NCBI GenBank assembly: GCA_025175895.1 | Contig: CM046001.1 | Span: 49,165,719 to 49,229,718 of the forward strand | Reading direction: 5' to 3' | Length of the DNA: 64,000 bases | Source: Wurfbainia villosa | Lineage: Eukaryota; Streptophyta; Magnoliopsida; Zingiberales; Zingiberaceae | Part shown: positions 47,397 to 59,805 of the stretch, one piece after another | Numbering within the stretch: position 1 is the first letter of the stretch | How the letters are laid out: every line of letters begins with the position of its first letter | The notes under the pieces: model-generated | Seen by the model: only the letters and a program-made list of their open reading frames with translations | Databases searched by the model: none | What the model was told of the DNA's origin: nothing | Made by a program: the position numbers and the translations under genes

Positions 47397-49577
47397 TGTT
47401 AGTAATATATGAGAGATGTCCTAAGGCAATCGCCTTATGTATGAACCATTTATATGATAAATGAAGATTCACTATTTGAGTATACATGTTTTATGTATTT
47501 GATTGGATCTTAAACTCATTTCTTGAATGCCCACGATCGATTCACGGCATGAGAGAATTTGTGATTGGATCACAACTAGTGAGTATCTCTACATGTGTAA
47601 TTGTGATGTATCGGAATTATCCTAGTCGATGAATTGATGGATTTGGACACCATCAATTACGCCGAGACTAACACAGGTATACTCCTTGGTGTATCCAAGC
47701 GGTGATTCTCAGGAGACATAGTGATGTCGGAGTTAATCGTGGATGCTAGTTATGGTAACTAGTTCATTGGAGTGACCGGTAGTAAGACTTCATATGGTTC
47801 TCTGCATATATAGATATGTCAATGAAGTTCTTCTGTGGCTTAAGTGCGATGTTCCTTTGACTTGCGGTATTCAAGTCATCTTGATCATGGAGACTTATGC
47901 TTTGACATCTTAAGCGAAACATCTCTAAGGAGATGTGGACGGGATGATTGGGTATAAGTCGAAGTGATCGAAAGGTGTTTGAATAGCCTATAAAGGATTC
48001 ACCACTCCTTGCGAGGAGATGTATACCCATGGCCTCTCGTCGGATTGTTACTAAAGTCTTTGGCCAAAGCATTACATGTTTAGAGTAAGGTACTCTTGAT
48101 ACATGTGGAGTAACTAGAATCAGTGGGGCGAGGAAATGATACTTGGGCTAGGTGTGGCGTAGTCGACCTAGTGAGGACACAATAGACCATGTCCAACCAA
48201 GTGGGTATAAGATGAGTGAAGGGAATGGGGCACGATTCATTCGAGCTCTTGAAGGGTTTTGAAATAGTTCTGGATCAACCGTTGATCTTTTCGGTTAATT
48301 GGGGATCATGATGTACTACTAGGTGCCACTCATGATCGTTCTATAATTAATGGTTAATTATAGGCGGCCAACATAAACCGAGAACCTATTTGGTCACACG
48401 CACAACGAGTGTAATCCAAAGGATTTAAAGCGAGCTTGAGAATGGGATTCTCGGGAGAGAAACTATGTTTGGTTGGACCAAACATAAGCGAGCATGAAAT
48501 TGTTTTGATCGCAATGGGCGTGGATGGGCCGTGTCTTATGAAGACATAATGGATGGACCAAAATGGTTTGGTTCTAATCCAATGGATGAGAATAAACCAA
48601 AGGGTTTGGTTTATATTAAACGAATGAACCAAAGGTTGGTTCGGTTCGTTTTAACTTAAAATAAACCATCATGGTTTGGTTTATTTTAACTTATCTTAAT
48701 GGAGCGGATTAACGGGCTTTATGGATATGATCCATTAACCATTAAGAGAATTAGTTCTCTATAAAATAGGGCTTAAACCCTAATCCAAAACCCTAATCAA
48801 CCTTGGCCGCCCAAACCCCCTCCCTCTCCTATTCGGCGCCCAACATCTTGTTGCCGCCCAGCTTGTGGTGCAGCCTTCCAACTTGTTGTCGGCGACCAAC
48901 CTTCAGCCGGTGAACCTCCGGCGACCCTCCGGTGATCTCCTATAGGTTTGGCATCAAGGTGAGGCTTTTCTTTCCTTGGTTGGCTGGCGCCTACTCCTCC
49001 ACCAAGCTGTCCAGTTTTCTGGACAGCTTCTCCTCCTCTCGTCGGAGCGTCGTTTGGACGACGGTTAGTGCTCCGACAGCGGCTAACTTACCGGGGATTT
49101 GATCTCTGGTAATCCTCTGAGGTGGAGGACGAAGGATTCGTCAAACGGTTGACGAACACCTCTCCGGAGAAGCGAGTTTTGAGAACTCGTTTTAGGATCC
49201 GAATTTGGATTCGGATCGTGATCATCTCTCGATCACGTCGTCTTCAACACGAGGCTAGTAACCCGTACGAAGGCGAAGCTCGTGACTTAGCGAATTCATC
49301 CTGAGGAGCTCGGCGTGGATACGGATAGAGACGATTCTTACGAGGATCGTTCCGGTTGATGCCGTTCCCGCTACACGTCATACGGAAGGTATAACGTAGA
49401 TAATTTTCTTTTATTGCAAATTTTAATTTACGGTTATGTCTACACTTGTTGTAATAGCATGCGTGTGTTGTGTGTGTTGTAATAAATATAGATTTATTAA
49501 TTTTAAGTGCTTCCGTTGTGCTCATGTTTACGAAACATGATCGAACACACACACGCCGCGGTGCCGGAAACCCAACA
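47397..49577 (+). repeat. A 5' LTR
   Basis: 2181 bp, TGTTAGTAATATATG to CCCAACA. It matches the B LTRs throughout. TATA box at 48760-48769 followed by telomere-like AAACCCTAATCC units (48773-48797). Confidence 0.95.
48760..48769 (+). promoter_or_regulatory. TATA box in A 5' LTR
   Basis: TATAAAATAG. The B 3' LTR has TATAAAAGAG at 62974; the B 5' LTR has TATAATAG near 55943. Confidence 0.77.
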
Positions 49578-49578
49578 G

Positions 49579-49591
49579 TGGTATCAGAGCC
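49579..49591 (+). promoter_or_regulatory. Primer binding site of A
   Basis: TGGTATCAGAGCC, one base after the LTR. Confidence 0.94.
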
Positions 49592-50863
49592 CAGGTTGTG
49601 TTTCGACATAATCGTAAAATGGTTTTGCGATAGTCATAATGTATTCTGGAAATTTTCTAAATTTTGGAAATTTAGAAGTATTTATGGAAATTTTTCAATT
49701 TTGGAAAGTCTAGAAGTATTTATGGAAATCTTCCACTTTTGGAAAGTTGAAGTATTTATGGAAATTGATATTTTCCATAAATAAAATATTTGATTAGATT
49801 CTGGAAATTTGTTTCCTAATTTAATCATGATTTGATTTGAAATCAAATCTTAAAATATTTTATTTCCATAAGTAGTTTTAATGATTTAGGAAATTGGTTT
49901 CCTAAATAGATTTTCCTTAATCAAATAATTCCATGAATAAAATATGTGATTAGATTTGGAAATTTGTTTCCTAATTTAATTATGATTTGATTTGGAGAAT
50001 CAAATCTTAAACATATTTTATTTCCATAAATAGTTATGACATATAAGGAAATATATACATGACATAATTGTATGCCATGTAATTGCATTAGATGCATAAC
50101 ATTATGTCATCGCGTGTCGTGACATGTAGATGTATGCCATGTATGTCATGCCATGTAGATAATAGTTATTTGCATGCAAAGAGGATGAGACATAAAACCC
50201 TAACTCAATATTAAAGCCTACACCTTCCATTAATATGGTTAGAACCGAGTTTTGTTTCTTGTTTGGGTTGTTGGACTCACTCAAGCCGGCTCGAACACGA
50301 ACATGTTCAAATCATTGGAATAGTTTAACTCTAATATGGTAAGAGTCAGAGGTCAATCGTTAGTTTGGGTTGTTGGACTCACTCCAAGCCTGGCTAATTG
50401 GTTGAATGCGCTCTAACCATATTAAAACTATTTCGCGATTAATGGGTCGGCTTTAACTTGGAGCATCGATTTGTTGGACTCACTCCAAGGTCGATGTGAA
50501 GAGAGGTGAAGTTGGGTGCTATGCATATGATGCATACTTGTTAATGTGTTAACAACCCAATGTATGTGTAAACATTCAATTAGTTGATAGCACATTGTGA
50601 TAGTTACATATACATGATATGTAATCGGTATACTTGATACCCACCATCATAGCTAAGAATGGCTTGTTGGACTCACTCCAAGGTTGTTCTTATCTATGAT
50701 GGATATCAGCCCATTCGGAGATGGACCTACGATCTCCCGAAGTGATTTTAAGGGTTTTTTGAAATTCGAAAAATGAATGGGATTTATAAATGTATATTGA
50801 TGCATTTTAAAATCATCTTTCTCATATATGCTCGTTTTGTATTTCTAAGTTAATATATTGATC
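49592..50863 (+). other. A untranslated leader with repeats
   Basis: No coding frame. Three units of about 45 bp with ATTTATGGAAAT cores (49640-49770), and four copies of TTGTTGGACTCACTCCAAG or near forms (50270, 50368, 50471, 50667). The B leader has the same layout. Confidence 0.8.
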
Positions 50864-51448
50864 ATGATGTGTTTGAATTTGCGTTCCATTTTGGATTCAA
50901 ATAAATTGACTGGGCCGAACTTTTTGGACTGGCTTAGAAACTTGAGAATTGTTTTCAAGGTGAAAAGCTTGTGTATATCCTCGAAGCGCCTCTTCCCGCC
51001 CGTCCTAGTGACGATGCAACTTTGGACCAATTGTTGGCCTATCAGAAACATGTGAGTGATTCTGAACAAATGAGTTGCATCATGCTAGCCGCGATGGAAC
51101 CCAAGCTACGAAAGCAGCATGAGCATATGGATGCTCATATCGTTGTCCTTCATCTCTATGAGTTGGTTGATGAGCAAGTGAGATTCGAAAGGTTCGAAGT
51201 CTCCAAGCTTCTCTTCACCTCTGAGATGCAAGGAGGTTCATCTGTATCTTGCTCAACATCTTTGAAGATGGAGCCTTCGAAGCGCATGAGTAGGGGACAG
51301 TGTTGTTAGTTGATTCCTCGAAGAAAGGTTCTAAGAGGGAGTCAAAGGAACAACAGAAGGGGAAGAAGAAAAAGGCTAAAAGGCAGAACCATCTCAAAAG
51401 GGCACTTGCCATCATTATGGCAAGGAGAGCCATTTGCGAAGAAAGTAC
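50864..51448 (+). pseudogene. A gag, frameshifted
   Basis: ATG at 50864 (or the next ATG, 50867); MCLNLRSILDSNKLTG, then PNFLDWLRNLRIV near residue 22. A frame change near 50965 moves to a second frame, ILEAPLPARPSDDATLDQ, then CIMLAAMEPKLRKQHEHM and VRFERFEVSKLLF. It ends at 51309; further shifts lead to the nucleocapsid knuckle at 51407-51448, where the second and fourth Cys of CCHC are Tyr (TAT, TAC). RNA binding by this copy would be lost even if translated. Confidence 0.88.
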
Positions 51449-52735
51449 AAGATTTATCTTGAGTCTGTGAAGAAGGATAAGGCATCGGATGCCCCATCTT
51501 CTTCAGAAATCTTCTTTATTGATTGTCATTCTATTTCCTCAGACACTTGGGTATTTGATACTGGGTGTGGCTCACATATATGTAATGACATACATGGGCT
51601 AAGGAATAGAAGAAGACTCGTCAAGGGGAGAGTCAAATTTACGTGTTGGGAATGGAGCAACGGTTGCTGCACTCGCCATCGGAACGTATTTGTTGGAACT
51701 CCCTGTAGAACTTGTCTTAGAACTGGACAATTGCTTTTATGTTCCTTCGTTGATAAAGAACATCATTTCTATTTCTTGTCTAAATAGAAATGGGTTCCAT
51801 TTGACTTTTAGTAACAATTGTTGTTACATAACTTTGAATGGAGTTCTTTATGGGATTGGAACTTTAAGCAATGGTGTTTATACGTTGGACATATCCAGTG
51901 ACGATTTTAATATCGAAGCGAGCAACACGCGTGCTCGAAAGGATAATCACATAGACTCCTATATGTGGCATTGTCGTCTTGGCCATATAAGCAAGAAACG
52001 CATGTCCGAATTACACCGATGTGGAATTCTGGAATCGTTTGAATTGGATTCATACGATACATGCGAATCATGCTTAAAAGGCAAGATGACTAAGTTACCT
52101 TTTACTGGAAAAGGTGAACGAGTGGGAGAGTTACTAGGTCTAATACATACTGATGTATGTGGACCTATGTCAACTCAAGCTTTAGGAGGCTATAGCTACT
52201 TCATTACCTTCACTGATGATCACTCATGGTTTGGGTATGTGTTCTTGATGAAACACAAGTCTGAAGCCTTTGAAAGGTTCAAAGAATTCAGAAATGAAGT
52301 AGAGAAACAACATGACAAAAGTATTAAAATACTTCGATCGAATCGAGGTGGTGAATACTTAAGTCAAGAGTTTCTTGATTATCTAAGAGACAATGGCATA
52401 TTGTCTCAATGGACTCCGCCCTATACACCACAGCATAATGGTGTATCTGAGAGGCGTCTTAGGACCTTGTTGGACATGGTCGGTCAATGATGAATCATCG
52501 ACTCTTCCCAAGTCCTTTTGGGGTTATGCACTTGACATTTGTTTACTTGTTAAGCAGAATGCCTACAGTAGTATCAACTACTCCATATGAGATATGGAAT
52601 GGTAAGAAACCTCATGTATCTTACTTGAAGATATGGTGTCCTCGCTTATGTGAAGCGATCAGACGCATAAACCGGATGCTAAGTCCGATAATGTCTATTT
52701 ATCGATACCCTAAGGAAACAAGGGGTTACTAATTC
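51449..52735 (+). pseudogene. A protease and integrase
   Basis: Aspartic protease site FDTGCGSHICND at about 51555. A frame shift near 51640 is followed by the frame running to 52490: SLIKNIISISCLN spacer, HHCC domain (WHCRLGH ... CESCLKGKM), then the core LIHTDVCGP (Asp), ILRSNRGGEYL (second catalytic Asp is Asn here; B has Asp) and NGVSERRLRT (Glu). The frame stops at 52490, then continues in another frame through VVSTTPYEIWNGKKPHVSYLKIW to 52732. Confidence 0.9.
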
Positions 52736-54273
52736 TATCATCCCGTGGAACAAAAGGTGTTTGTTTCAAGGCATGTCGTTTCTAGAGAAAGAGTTTCTCT
52801 TGCAAGAAAACAAGGGGAGTGTCGCCGAGCTTGAGGAGGCTCGAGAGACTCAAATAGACATTGATGAGATACCGTGAAGCACAACAAATGACAACTCATA
52901 GTGATGAGCAATCATCGACCTATTGTAACACCACATCTTCAGATCCGTAGAACACGCAATATTCCCGAGAGATATGGATTTCGTAAGTGAATCGAACGAC
53001 GTGTTACTCATTGATGATGAGGAGCCTACCAGCTTATGAAGAAGTGCCGATAAGTTCGTAAAGGGATAAGTGGCTTGGTGCCATGAAGTCGAAATGGATT
53101 CCATGTACGAAACCAAGTTCGAACTTGGACCCACCAAGGCATAAAGCCTATAGGGTGCAAGTGGGTTTTCAAGAAGAAAACCGACATGGATGGTAATGTG
53201 ATTACCTATAAGGCTAGATTGGTGGCGAAAGGATATCGTCAAAAGCAAGGTGTTGATTATGACGAAACCTATTCGCCTGTAGCTATGCTTAAATCCATTC
53301 GATGCTCCCGCCATAGCGGCTCATTATGATTATGAGATATGGCGATGGATGTGAAAACAAATTTTTCCTTAATGGAAACTCGCCGAGGACGGTATATGAT
53401 ACACCGAGGGTTTCACATCGCTGATAAAACCAAGGTATGCAAATTGCGACGATCCATTTATGGATCAAGCAAGCATCCAGAGTCGAATATCCGCTTTGAT
53501 GAGACAATCAAAAAGTTTGATTTCTCACAAAATCCGCATTTAACCTTGTGTGTACAAGAAGGTTAGTGGGAGGCAAATGTTCCTAGTATTGTATGTCGAT
53601 GACATATTACTTATAGGAAACGATGTGTCAATCTTACACGCTAAGGTTTGGTTATCCAAGACATTCTCCATGAAAGACTCGGGAGAAGCAACCTACATCC
53701 TTGGGATTAAGATCTATAGAGATAGATCAAACGGTTGCTTGGTCTTTCGCAGCCTACATATATAGACCGAAAAGCAAAGAGGTTTAGCATGTCGGAATCC
53801 AAGAAAGGTTATCTCCCATCGTGCATGGGGTACACCTTTCAAGTCTATGTGTCCGCGCACGTAAGACGAGAGAGGATTTGCATGAGTAAGATTCCCTATG
53901 CATCCGCAATAGGATCTATCATGTATGCTATGTTATGTACGAGGCCCGATGTATCGTGACGCTCGAGTGTCACGAGCAGATACCAATCACCGATCCAGAA
54001 TGGATCATTGGCAAGGTCATAAGACGATCCTTAAGTACTTGAGAAGAACTAAGGATGTGTTCCTAATATATGGAGAAGGGTACAGTTATACAGATGTTCC
54101 GCAGCATAAGGATGATTCCGTGTCTCACCGATACGGTTCACCTCGAATGCGCAGTGAGTTGGAAAAGTTCCAAACAAGAGATCAGCGGATTCTACCACCG
54201 AGGCAATATATTAAGTAAGTTTGAGGGTCATGTTAGAGCTTATGGTATTGGATACCGTAGCGATTGGCATTAG
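52736..54273 (+). pseudogene. A reverse transcriptase and RNase H
   Basis: RT pieces in several frames: GCKWVF-type text near 53155, LVAKGYRQKQGVDYDETYS near 53220-53275, and LVLYVDDILLIGND at 53584-53625, keeping YVDD. RNase H starts (KIPYASAIGSIMYAMLCTRPD, 53889-53950), but about 200 bp are missing near 54215 compared with B, removing most of the RNase H end. It then ends with the KFEGHV and DWH tail at a TAG, 54271-54273. Dead. Confidence 0.88.
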
Positions 54274-54287
54274 GCCAAGTGGGAGTC
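54274..54287 (+). promoter_or_regulatory. Polypurine tract region of A
   Basis: AAGTGGGAG followed by TC, then the 3' LTR. Confidence 0.8.
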
Positions 54288-54584
54288 TGTTAGTAATATA
54301 TGAGAGATGTCCTAAGGCAATCGCCTTATGTATGAACCATTTATATGATAAATGAAGATTCACTATTTGAGTATACATATTTTATGTATTTGATTGGATC
54401 TTAAACTCATTTACTGAATGTCCACGATACGATTCACAGCATGAGAGAATTTGTGATTGGATCACAACTAGTGAGTATCTCTACATGTGTAATTGTGATG
54501 TATCGGAATTATCCGTAGAATGATGAATCGATGGATTCGACACCATCAATTTCGTCACGAGACTAGCACGAGGTATACCCTTGG
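54288..54584 (+). repeat. A 3' LTR, first part
   Basis: It matches the first ~300 bp of 47397-49577. It stops at CTTGG (54580-54584), the target site of B, and continues at 63803. Confidence 0.95.
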
Positions 54585-56706
54585 TGTTAGTAATATATGA
54601 GAGATGTCCCAAGGCAATCGCTTTATGTATGAACCATTTATATGATAAATGAAGATTCACTATTCGAGTATACATGTTTTATGTATTTGATTGATCTTAA
54701 ACTCATTTATCAATGTCCACGATACGATTCACAAAGATGAGAGAATTTGTGATTGATCACAACTAGTGAGTATCTCTACATGTGTAATTGTGATGTATCT
54801 AATTATCCCTAGTCGATGAATTGATGGATTTGGACACCATCAATTCGCTGAGACTAGCACGAGGTATACCCTTGGTGTATCCAAGCACCGATTCTCACCG
54901 GCCGAGACATAGTGATGTCCGAGTTAATCGTGGATGCTAGTTATGGTAACTAGTTCATCGAGTGACCACCGTAAGACTTCATATGGTTCTCTCGACATAT
55001 AGATATGTCAATGAAGTTCTTACTGTGGCTTAAGTGCGATGTTCCTTTGACTTGGCGGATTCAAGTCATCTTGATCATGGAGACTTATGCTTTGACATCT
55101 TAAGCAAACATCTCCGGAGATGTGGACCCGGATGATTGGGTATAAGTCAAGTGATCAAGGTGTTTGAATAGCCTATAAAGGATTCACCACTCCTTGCGAG
55201 GAGATGTATACCCATGGCCTCTCGTCGGATTGTTACTAAAGTCTGGCCAAAGCATTACATGTTTAGAGTAAGGTACTCTTCGATACATGTGAGTAACTAG
55301 AACTGTGAGGACGAGGAAATGATACTGGGCTAGGTGTGACGTAGTCACTTAGTGGGACGGCACAATAGACCATGTCCTCAACCAAGTGGGTATAAGATGA
55401 GTGAAGGGAATGGGGCACGATTCATTCGAAGCCATCAAGGGTTTCGTAAATAGTTCGATCAACCGCTGATCTTTTCGTTAATTGGGGATCATGATGTACT
55501 ACTAGGTGCCACTCATGATCGCTCTATAATTAATGGTTAATTATAGACGGCCAACATAAACCGAGAACCTATTTGGTCACACGCACAACGAGTGTAATCC
55601 AAAGGATTTAAAACGAGCTTGAGAATGGGATTCTCGCGAGAAACTATGTTTGGTCGACCAAACATAAAGCGAGCATGAAATTGTTTCAATAGAATGGAAG
55701 CGTGGATGGGCCGTGGTCTTATGAAGACATAATGGATGGACCAAAATGGTTTGGTTCTAATCCAATGGATGAGAATAAACCAAAGGGTTTGGTTTATTTT
55801 AAACGAATGAACCAAAAGTTGGTTCGTTCGCTTTTAACTTAAAATAAACCATCATGGTTTGGTTTATTTTAACTTATCTTAATGGAGCGGGTTAACGGGC
55901 TTTATGGATATGATCCATTAACCATTAAGAGAATTAGTTCTCTATAATAGTTGCCTCCCACCTCTCCTTGGAGAAATTCGAGCCCTAACTCTCCTCCTCC
56001 TTGCCCGCCCACCTTTTGTGCCGCGCCAAGTCCTTCCGCAGGCCCAAGCTGCCGTGAACCTCCATGCCGGTGATCTCCTTAGGTTTGGCATCAAGGTGAG
56101 CTCTATCTCCTTGGTTGGCCGGGCGCTATCTTCTTCACCAAAGCTGTCCAGTTTTCTGACAGCTTTTTCTCCTCTCGCCGGAGCGCCGCTTGGACGACGG
56201 TTAGTGCCCGACAGCGCTAACATATCCGGGATTTGATCTCCGTAATCCTCTGAGGTGGAGGACGGCGATTCGCCAAACGGCTGACGAATACCTCTCCGGA
56301 GAAGCGAAGTTTTGAGAACTCGCTTTGGATCCGAATTTGATTCGATCGTGATCATCTCTCGATCACGCCGCCTTCAACACGAGGCTAGTAACCCGCACGA
56401 AGACGGCTCGTGACTTAGCGGTCATCCCGAGGAGCTCGGCGTGGATACGGATAGAGACGATTCTTACGAGGATCGCTCCGTTGATGCCGTTCTCGCTACA
56501 CGCCATACGGAAGGTATAACGTAGTTTAATTTCCTTTTATTGCAATTTTAATTTACGGTTATGTCTACACTTGTTGTAATAGCATGCGTGTGTTGTGTGT
56601 GTGTTGTAATAAATAGGAGTATTTATTATTTTTAATTGCTTCCGCTGTGCTCATGTTTACGAAACATGATCGAACACACACACGCCGCGGTGCCGGAAAC
56701 CCAACA
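54585..56706 (+). repeat. B 5' LTR
   Basis: 2122 bp. Compared with the 3' LTR it lacks about 40 bp right after the TATA box (55943) and carries many small indels. Confidence 0.93.
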
Positions 56707-56707
56707 G

Positions 56708-56720
56708 TGGTATCAGAGCC
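56708..56720 (+). promoter_or_regulatory. Primer binding site of B
   Basis: TGGTATCAGAGCC, one base after the LTR. Confidence 0.94.
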
Positions 56721-57972
56721 CAGGTTGTGTTTCGACATAATCGTAAAAATGGTTTTGCGATAGTCATAATGTATTTCTGGAAATTTTCTAAATTTTGGAA
56801 ATTTAGAAGTATTTATGGAAATTTTTCAATTTTGGAAAGTCTAGAAGTATTTATGGAAATCTTCCACTTTTGGAAAGTTGGAAGTATTTATGGAAATTGA
56901 TATTTTCCATAAATAAAATATTTGATTAAATTCTGGAAATTTGTTTCCTAATTTAATCATGATTTGATTTGGGAATCAAATCTTAAAATATTTTATTTCC
57001 ATAAGTAGTTTTAAAGATTTAGGAAATTGGTTTTCTAAATAGATTTTCCTTAATCAAATAATTCCATGAATAAAATATGTGATTAGATTTGGAAATTTGT
57101 TTCCTAATTTAATTATGATTTGATTTGGAGAATCAAATCTTAAACATATTTTATTTCAATAAATAGTTATGACATATAAGGAAATTATATACATGACATA
57201 ATTGTATGCCATGTAATTGCATTAGATGCATAACATTATGCCATGCGTGTCGTGACATGTAGATGTATGCCATGTATGCCATGTAGATAATAGTTATTTG
57301 CATGCAAAGAGGATGAGACATAAAACCCTTAATCAATATTAAAGCCTACACCTTCCATTAATATGGTTAGAACTGCAGTTCTGCTTGTTTGGGTTGTTGA
57401 CTCTCTCCAAGCCCTACTAACCAATATGTTCAAACCATGGAATAGTTTAATACTAATATGGTAAGAGTCAGAGGTCAATCGTTAGCTTTGGTTGTTGGAC
57501 TCTCTCCAAGCTGGGCTAATTGGTTGAATGCGCTCTAACCATATTAAAACTATGTCCCGATTAATGGGTTGGCTTTAACCCGAGCATCGGCTTGTTGGAC
57601 TCTCTCCAAGGTCGATGTAAAGGGAGGTGAAGTTGGGTGCTATGCATATGATGCATACTTGTTAATGTGTTAACAACCCGATGTATGTGTGAACATTCAA
57701 TTAGTTGATAGCACATTGTGATAGTTGCATATACGGATATGCAATCGTATAGATGATACCTACCGTCGAAGTTATGAATGGCTTGTTGACTCTCTCCAAG
57801 GTTGTTCATAACTATGATGGATATCAGCCCATTCGAGATGGACCTACGATCTCCAAGTGATTTTGGGGTTTTGAAATTCAAAAATGAATGGGATTTATAA
57901 ATGTATATTGATGCATTTTAAAATCATCTTTCATATATGCTCGCTTTTGTATTTCTAAGTTATATGATCATG
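56721..57972 (+). other. B untranslated leader
   Basis: Counterpart of 49592-50863, with the ATTTATGGAAAT repeats (56790-56900) and four copies of a shortened TTGTTGGACTCTCTCCAAG motif. No coding frame. Confidence 0.8.
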
Positions 57973-58534
57973 ATGTCTTTGAATTTATGCTCCATTTTGA
58001 TTCAAATAAATTGACCGGGCCGAACTTCTTGGATCGCTTAGAAACTTGAGAATTGTTCTCAAGGTGAAAAGCTTGTATGTCCTCGGCGCTCTTCCCGCTC
58101 ATCCTAGTGACGATGCAACTTTGACCAATTGTTGGCCTATCGTAAACATGTGAGTGATTCAACAAATGAGTTGCATCATGCTAGCCGCGATGGAACCTAA
58201 GTTACGAAAGCATGAGCATATGGATGCTCATATCGTAGTCCTTCATCTTTGTGAGTTGGTTGATGAGCAAGTGAGATTCAAAGGTTCAAGTCTCAAAGCT
58301 CCTCTTCACCTCCGAGATGCAAGGAGGTTCATCTGTGGTATCATCAACATGTCAAGACCGTGGAGTCTTCTCGAGAAGCATGAGTAGGACGGTGTTAGTT
58401 GATTCTCAAGAAAGGTTCTAAGAGGAAGTCAAAGGAACAGATAAGGGAAAGAAGAGAAGGCTAAGAAGGTAGAACTAGCACAAAAGGAAACTTGCCATCT
58501 TTATGGCAAGGAGAGCCATTTGTGAAGAAAGTGC
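57973..58534 (+). pseudogene. B gag, frameshifted
   Basis: ATG at 57973 (MSLNL). A one-base loss near 57999 breaks the frame at once, where A has TTGGATTC. Recognisable pieces: CIMLAAMEPKLRKHEHM near 58170 and LVDEQVRF near 58260. The nucleocapsid knuckle at 58493-58534 has Tyr for the second Cys and a TGA in place of Arg, while the fourth Cys is kept. Confidence 0.87.
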
Positions 58535-59805
58535 AAGATTTATCTTGAGTCTGTGAAGAAGGATAAGGCATCTGATGCCACATCTTCTTCAGAAATCTTC
58601 TTATTGATTGTCATTCTATTTCCTAGACACTTGGGTATTGATACTGGGTGTGGCTCACATATATGTAATGACATACATGGGCTAAGGAATAGAAGAAGAC
58701 TCGCCAAGGAGAGTCAAATTTACGTGTTGGGAATGGAGCAAAGGTTGCCGTGACTCGCCATCGAACGATTTGTTGAAACTCCTCGTAGACTTGTCTTAGA
58801 ATCGACAATTGCTTTTATGTTCCTTCGTTGATAAAGAACATCATTTCTATTTCTTGTCTAAATAGAAATGGGTTCCATTTGACTTTTAGTAACAATTGTT
58901 GTTACATAACTTTGAATGGAGTTCTTTATGGGATTGGAACTTTAAGCAATGGTGTTTATACGTTGGACGTATCCAAAGGACATTTGCAATATCGGCGAGC
59001 AACAAGAGTGCTCGAAAGGATAATCAAATAGACTTATATGTGGCATTGTCATCTTGGCCATGTAAGCAAGAAACGCATGTCCTAATTACACCGATGTGGA
59101 ATTCTCGAATCGCTTGAATTGGATTCATACGATACATGTAATCATGCTTAAAAGGCAAGATGACTAAGTTACCTTTACGAAAAGGTGAACGAGTGGGAGA
59201 GTTACTAGGTCTAATACATACCGATGTATGTGGACCTATGTCAACTCAAGCTTTAGGAGGCTATAGCTACTTCATTACCTTCACCGATGATCACTCACGG
59301 TTTGGGTATGTGTTCTTGATGAAACACAAGTCTGAAGCCTTTGAAAGGTTCAAAGAATTCAGAAATGAAGTAGAGAAACAACATGACAAAAGTATTAAAA
59401 TACTTCGATCGGATCGAGGTGGTGAATACTTAAGTCAAGAGTTTCTTGATTATCTAAGAGACAATGGCATATTGTCTCAATGGACTCCGCCCTATACACC
59501 ACAAAGATAATGGTGTATCCGAGGCGAATCGACCTTGTTGGACATGGTCAGTCAATGATGAATCATGCACTCTTCCCAAGTCCTTTGGGGTTATGACTTG
59601 ATACCGTTTACTTGTTAAACAGAATGCCTAAAAAGGTAGTATCAACTAATCCATATGAGATATGGTATTGTAAGAAACCTCATGTATCTTACTTGAAGAT
59701 ATGGGTTTGTCCTGCTTATGTGAAGCGGACTGTATCAGACAAACTGGATGCTAAGTCTGATAAATGTCTACTTATTGGATACCCTAAGGAAACAAGGGGT
59801 TACTA
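58535..59805 (+). pseudogene. B protease and integrase
   Basis: Protease site DTGCGSHICND near 58640. Spacer IKNIISISCLNRNGF from 58829. The HHCC domain is broken by indels near 59040-59140 (one Cys of the pair is lost in CxxC: CNHA-type reading). The core frame 59160-59510 has LIHTDVCGP (Asp) and ILRSDRGGEYL (Asp kept). The NGVSE block with the Glu is disrupted by an indel near 59505-59530. Further text, PYEIWYCKKPHVSYLKIW, runs to a stop at 59804-59806. Confidence 0.9.
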
